Positions 60,620 to 64,000 of a stretch of 64,000 nt of DNA are shown piece by piece. The notes under the pieces are model-generated. The model did no database searches, had not been told where the DNA came from, and worked only from the letters and a program-made list of their open reading frames with translations. Numbering within the stretch: the stretch's first letter is position 1; each line of letters starts with the position of its first letter. The stretch covers positions 124,001 to 188,000 of the forward strand of contig DATGIF010000032.1 of NCBI GenBank assembly GCA_035295845.1. Reading direction: 5' to 3'. Origin of the DNA: Palsa-892 sp035295845 (GTDB lineage: Bacteria; Pseudomonadota; Alphaproteobacteria; Rhizobiales; Xanthobacteraceae). Position numbers and translations under genes: made by a program.

Positions 60620-61402
60620 TCAGGCGTGGCGTACGACCGCGGCACGGAGCGGCACCGGATCGATGCAGGCATAAACATCGCCGGAATTAGCCTCCGGCGG
60701 CAGGCTTTCGATCCAGCGGGAAATTCCGTGCTGGTCGAGCGGCTCAGCATGCGCGAATTCCTGGCTCTCACCGAGCGCCGCATTGAAAGCATAGGGCGCG
60801 GCCCCGACCAGACGCGCGATCGCCGCAAAGGCCACTTCGCGCTGGATCGTGGTGAACTCGAAAGAAAGCGCGGGCAAGGGCCGGGTGAGGCCCGCGAGCA
60901 CTTCATCCTCGAATCCCTCGACGTCGATCTTGACGAAGCGCGGCAAGCCATGGCGTTCGATCAGGGCATCGAGCGTTGTCAACGGCACGGTCGCGGTCTT
61001 CGTCCAGCGCTGCTCTTCCCAACCGACCGCGCCTTCCGCGGCGGCGATGAAATCCTTCGAGGCGGTCGCAACCGTGGGATTGGGTGGATTGAGCTTGAGC
61101 TCGATCGTGCCGGTCTCGCGTCCGAGCGCGACGGCTTCGATCACGACGTGCGGATCGAGGGCGTAGAGCAAGCGCAGCGTAAGAACAAGCGCGGGTTGCG
61201 GCTCGACCGCCACCACGCGCGCTCCGAGGCGGCGAAACGAGGCGACGCGGTCGCCGACATGGGCGCCGACGTCGAAGGCGAGATCTCCGGGGCGGAGAAA
61301 CCGGCGGTAGAGCGCATCCATCGCGCGCCGCCGCGCGCGGTTGCCATAGTAGATATGAAGCGAGCGCAGAACGCCGGAGAGGGTGCTGAACGCTTCGCGC
61401 AT
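60620..61402 (-). CDS. FkbM-family methyltransferase
   Basis: A 260-residue SAM-dependent O-methyltransferase of the FkbM type. The SAM-binding motif is DVGAHVGDRVASFRRLGA, followed by VVAVEPQP, the acidic EAVALGRETGTIELKL and the KIDVEGFEDEVLAGL segment characteristic of FkbM. These enzymes methylate hydroxyls on polyketides or sugars. It begins 9 bases after the opgH stop, on the same strand, so it is probably made with OpgH; the substrate is unknown. Confidence 0.88.
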   Translation of the reverse strand: MREAFSTLSGVLRSLHIYYGNRARRRAMDALYRRFLRPGDLAFDVGAHVGDRVASFRRLGARVVAVEPQPALVLTLRLLYALDPHVVIEAVALGRETGTIELKLNPPNPTVATASKDFIAAAEGAVGWEEQRWTKTATVPLTTLDALIERHGLPRFVKIDVEGFEDEVLAGLTRPLPALSFEFTTIQREVAFAAIARLVGAAPYAFNAALGESQEFAHAEPLDQHGISRWIESLPPEANSGDVYACIDPVPLRAAVVRHA

Positions 61403-61411
61403 CGCGAAGGC

Positions 61412-63217
61412 TCAACGTTCGGCGGCGGGGGCGAGCAGCGCCGAGATTTCCGCCGGCGTTTCGAATTCCTCGGGAATCGCGCAGAGCCGCCAATGCACCG
61501 CCGCCGCACCGGCTTCCGGCAATGAGGTGAAGACGGCGAACGGAATCGACAGGACGAGCCCGCTCAGGAACGGCAAGAACCATGGAATTGCTGCCGGCGC
61601 CATAAAAGCGAGGGAGCCGAGCACGAGAAGCCCGAAGGCGGTCGCAGGCCACAGGTCGCGGGCGGCAACCATCCAAGGCACGCGATAGCCGTCGCGCTGC
61701 TGCGCGTGCCAGCCGGCATTGCCGCCGAAAATAAGAGTAAGCATGAACAGCGTCTGGTTGAACATCGAAACCGGCACGAGGAGAAAGGTAAAAATCGTCT
61801 CGACCAGACCGCCAACAAGAATCCTCGCGACGCCGCCGTAACGCTGCGGCGCGCGCAACAGCGCATCGGCGATGCCGAACAGCTTCGGCGCGAAATACGT
61901 CGCGATGAAGGTGACGTAGAACAAAAGCGCCGAGGTAACCGGAAAACCGGCGCCGGACGGGGTTAGCGCCGCGGCCAGTGCCGCGCAAATCACGAACAGA
62001 ACAATCGCAGGCGAGACGAGGAACATCTGGATCGCCATGGCGATCTGCATGCGGCTCGTCGGAAACAGCGCCGGCAGGCCAACGAGCTTTAGATATTGAA
62101 GATTGCCCTGGCACCAGCGCAGGTCGCGGCGCGCGAAATCCGGAAGCGCGGGCGGGTTTTCCTCGTAGCTTCCGCCCTCCTCCGTCAGCACGCGCACCTC
62201 GAAACCGGCGCGGCGCATCAGCACCGCCTCGATCTGGTCGTGCGACAGGATATGGCCGCCGAACGGCGGGCGCCCCGGCAGGTCGGGCAGCCGGCAGTAA
62301 TCGTTGAATGCAGCGATCCGCACCGCGGCGTTATGGCCCCAGAACGGGCCGCAATCGGCGTGCCACCAGGCGCTCCCCGAGGTGAACGAGCGCATGCCGT
62401 GGCGCATGCCGAACTGAAATACGCGCGCGAAAAAACTCGCGCTCGGCATGCCGACCACGAGGCTCTGCAGGATTCCAAGCTGCGGGTTAGCCTGCATGAT
62501 GCGCACAAGCCGCACGATCGCAGCGCCCGTCATCAGGCTGTCGGCGTCGAGCGGCACCATGATCTCGTAATTTTTGCCCCAGCGCTCGCAGAAATCGCGA
62601 AGGTTGCCGGCCTTGAAGCCAACATTGCTCTTGCGCACACGGTAAATCAGGCGTTCGGGATTGGAAAATTCCGCGCGCCACGTTTCGTAGGCCGCTTGTT
62701 CGGCGGCGATCACGCCTGCATCGGAAGAGTCGCTCAAGATGAAATAATCAAATTGATCGCCAAAGCCGGTGGCATCCAGGCTCGCCTTGACCGTGCGCAG
62801 CCGTTTAAAGGCGCGCCTGGGATCTTCGTTGCGGATCGTCATCAGGATTGCGACGCGCGAAAGAATCGAATCGCCGTCTTTCGCCTTCAGCGCGAGCGGC
62901 AGAATGATTTCATTGGGCTCGCGGGCGAATTGCAGGATCGCAAAGCCGATCGCCGAATTCCAGAATCCGATCACGAACCAGGGCGCGGCGACGAAGTAGG
63001 CAAAGAGCATCAGATAATCGAGGGATCCAAAGCCGTCGGCCGAGAGAATCGTGCCGAGCCAGATTCCCATTCCGAAGAGCGTGAGAAGCGACAGCGCGCT
63101 GAAAATCCGCCGCCGGTGGGCGAGCGTCGCAATCGCCTGCGTCGCGGTCGGAATCAGTTCGCCGCGCTGCGCGGCCAGCGTTTCCGGCGCATTCGCAATC
63201 GTCGGTTCCAGCGACAA
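61412..63217 (-). CDS. opgH: Periplasmic glucan glucosyltransferase OpgH/MdoH
   Basis: Inner-membrane GT2 enzyme that polymerises and exports the beta-glucan backbone of osmoregulated periplasmic glucans from UDP-glucose. The 601-residue protein is of the short type (E. coli OpgH has 847). It has membrane helices at about 40-60 and 70-95, a GT2 domain with DAD at 224-226, HDQIE with Asp327, and RRDLRW at 363-368, then a C-terminal set of helices. The start TTG 63217 has GAAGGG upstream. No opgG is in the window. It is followed by an FkbM methyltransferase gene. Confidence 0.92.
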   Translation of the reverse strand: MSLEPTIANAPETLAAQRGELIPTATQAIATLAHRRRIFSALSLLTLFGMGIWLGTILSADGFGSLDYLMLFAYFVAAPWFVIGFWNSAIGFAILQFAREPNEIILPLALKAKDGDSILSRVAILMTIRNEDPRRAFKRLRTVKASLDATGFGDQFDYFILSDSSDAGVIAAEQAAYETWRAEFSNPERLIYRVRKSNVGFKAGNLRDFCERWGKNYEIMVPLDADSLMTGAAIVRLVRIMQANPQLGILQSLVVGMPSASFFARVFQFGMRHGMRSFTSGSAWWHADCGPFWGHNAAVRIAAFNDYCRLPDLPGRPPFGGHILSHDQIEAVLMRRAGFEVRVLTEEGGSYEENPPALPDFARRDLRWCQGNLQYLKLVGLPALFPTSRMQIAMAIQMFLVSPAIVLFVICAALAAALTPSGAGFPVTSALLFYVTFIATYFAPKLFGIADALLRAPQRYGGVARILVGGLVETIFTFLLVPVSMFNQTLFMLTLIFGGNAGWHAQQRDGYRVPWMVAARDLWPATAFGLLVLGSLAFMAPAAIPWFLPFLSGLVLSIPFAVFTSLPEAGAAAVHWRLCAIPEEFETPAEISALLAPAAER

Positions 63218-63393
63218 GGAGTTGCCCTTCCAGCACCACTCGGGCTTCGCGGCCAGTCAACCGCGAGCCGAAGACAAGGTTGCGTCGTCTAAAGCAGATT
63301 TTCCCCGTTCCGCCCATAGCCGGGCGGGCTGGGGGGCAGAATAAGCCCGACCGTGGCCCAATTACGGTGTGGCTTGGCGTCAGAGGCCCGGCC

Positions 63394-64000
63394 ATGCCAA
63401 GAGAGCGCCTTGTGAAGACACCCGACCCTCGCCTCGATGCCGTGGAAGCCCGCGCCCTCTGGTATGTAGCCCCGGGGGCGGCCGAGCTTCGCACGGACAC
63501 CCACCCCCTGCCCGCTGCCGGCGATGTGCAGGTGCGCACCCTCTTTTCCGGGCTGAGCCGGGGAACCGAGCGGCTCGTATTCGAGGGGCGCGTGCCGAAA
63601 AGCGAATGGGAACGGATGCGGGCGCCGGCGCAGGCGGGCGATTTTCCCTTTCCCGTCAAATACGGCTATGCGGCGGTCGGCGAGATCGAGGCCGGCCCCC
63701 AGCCGCTCCTCAAGAAGCAGGTCTTCGCGCTTTATCCGCATCAGGACCGCTTTGTGGTGCCCGCCGACGACGTCGTCGCCATTCCCGCCGGCGTGCCGGC
63801 GCGGCGGGCGGTGCTGACGGCGAATTTGGAAACGGCGCTGAACATCCTTTGGGATGGCAACGCCGCGCCCGGCGATCACATCGTGATTGTCGGCAGCGGT
63901 GTCGTCGGCTTGCTTGTGGCGGCGCTTGCCGCGCGCCTGCCCGGCGCCGAGGTGACCGCCGTTGACGTCGATTCCTCGCGCGCGGCAATCGCCGAAAAGT
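63394..64000 (+). CDS. Medium-chain dehydrogenase, 3' end beyond window
   Basis: The first 202 residues of a medium-chain (zinc-type) alcohol dehydrogenase family protein. The GroES-like domain has GLSRGTERLVFEGRVP and KYGYAAVGEIEAGP, and the nucleotide domain starts with HIVIVGSGVVGLLVAALA, the Rossmann GxGxxG, followed by TAVDVDSS. I see no catalytic-zinc Cys/His motif at the usual place, so it may be a zinc-free or different-substrate member. The ATG at 63394 is chosen; a GTG at 63412 is possible. It is divergent from opgH across 176 bases, which hold a short GC hairpin but no clear promoter. Confidence 0.85.
   Translation, partial: MPRERLVKTPDPRLDAVEARALWYVAPGAAELRTDTHPLPAAGDVQVRTLFSGLSRGTERLVFEGRVPKSEWERMRAPAQAGDFPFPVKYGYAAVGEIEAGPQPLLKKQVFALYPHQDRFVVPADDVVAIPAGVPARRAVLTANLETALNILWDGNAAPGDHIVIVGSGVVGLLVAALAARLPGAEVTAVDVDSSRAAIAEK

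Noticed and set aside
1..64000. CRISPR array, prophage, restriction or toxin-antitoxin cluster
   Set aside because: No regular repeats, integrase, methylase or toxin-like genes were found; the region reads as conserved core chromosome.

Overview
This window looks like chromosomal core sequence from an alphaproteobacterium of the order Hyphomicrobiales (Rhizobiales). The DNA is GC-rich and codes densely on both strands. The gene order cycH-cycJ-cycK-cycL-degP-response regulator-sensor kinase-glnE-pleC matches, as I recall it, the Sinorhizobium meliloti order. A FeuP/FeuQ-like pair, DUF2336, DUF1491 and DUF5330 genes and a PleC/DivJ-type kinase set point the same way. The genus cannot be fixed from the sequence alone. 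I saw no rRNA, tRNA, insertion sequence, prophage or CRISPR array.

Layout. 1-8.8 kb: the end of a histidine kinase, an aspartic protease, a TauE/SafE permease, DusA, a nitronate monooxygenase-like flavoprotein, a cation diffusion facilitator with an unusually long C-terminus, and aminopeptidase N. 9-16.4 kb: a PleC-like kinase, GlnE, and a sensor kinase/response regulator pair. 16.5-26.1 kb: DegP, the four cytochrome c maturation genes ccmI-ccmE-ccmF-ccmH (cycHJKL), an unknown helical protein, a glycine-zipper lipoprotein, and FeuQ/FeuP-like genes. 26.3-33.7 kb: a secreted trypsin-like protease, a frameshifted PilZ gene divergent from a DUF2336 gene, YcgN, a class A penicillin-binding protein with a DUF1214/DUF1254 pair, and unknown genes. 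33.8-36.7 kb: a DivJ-like kinase coupled to a peptidoglycan-binding protein and DUF1491. 37-49.7 kb: mostly single housekeeping genes (SufE, MsrB, oligopeptidase, DMT exporter, SodB, GT-C transferase, haloacid dehalogenase, M20 peptidase, HerA-like ATPase, DUF4332). 49.7-58 kb: folate genes folP-folB-folK, then mutA-mutB-DUF3298-meaB-pcp, giving methylmalonyl-CoA mutase and its chaperone. 58-64 kb: pcaH-pcaG-MFS (protocatechuate ring cleavage), then opgH-FkbM methyltransferase, and the start of a medium-chain dehydrogenase cut by the right edge.

Together the genes cover respiration (heme attachment to c-type cytochromes), envelope quality control and growth (DegP, PBP1, peptidoglycan-binding protein, OpgH), nitrogen control (GlnE), cell-cycle and polarity signalling (PleC/DivJ-like kinases, two CtrA-like boxes), folate synthesis, propionyl-CoA/methylmalonyl-CoA metabolism and aromatic catabolism.

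No obviously new multi-gene system is visible. The most useful leads are small. A perfect 9-bp hairpin buries the degP ribosome binding site. A PilZ gene is split between two frames. A CDF transporter carries three tandem cytoplasmic domains. An opgH-FkbM pair is tightly linked. TTAA-N7-CTAA boxes lie upstream of the divJ-like operon and of a small gene within it.
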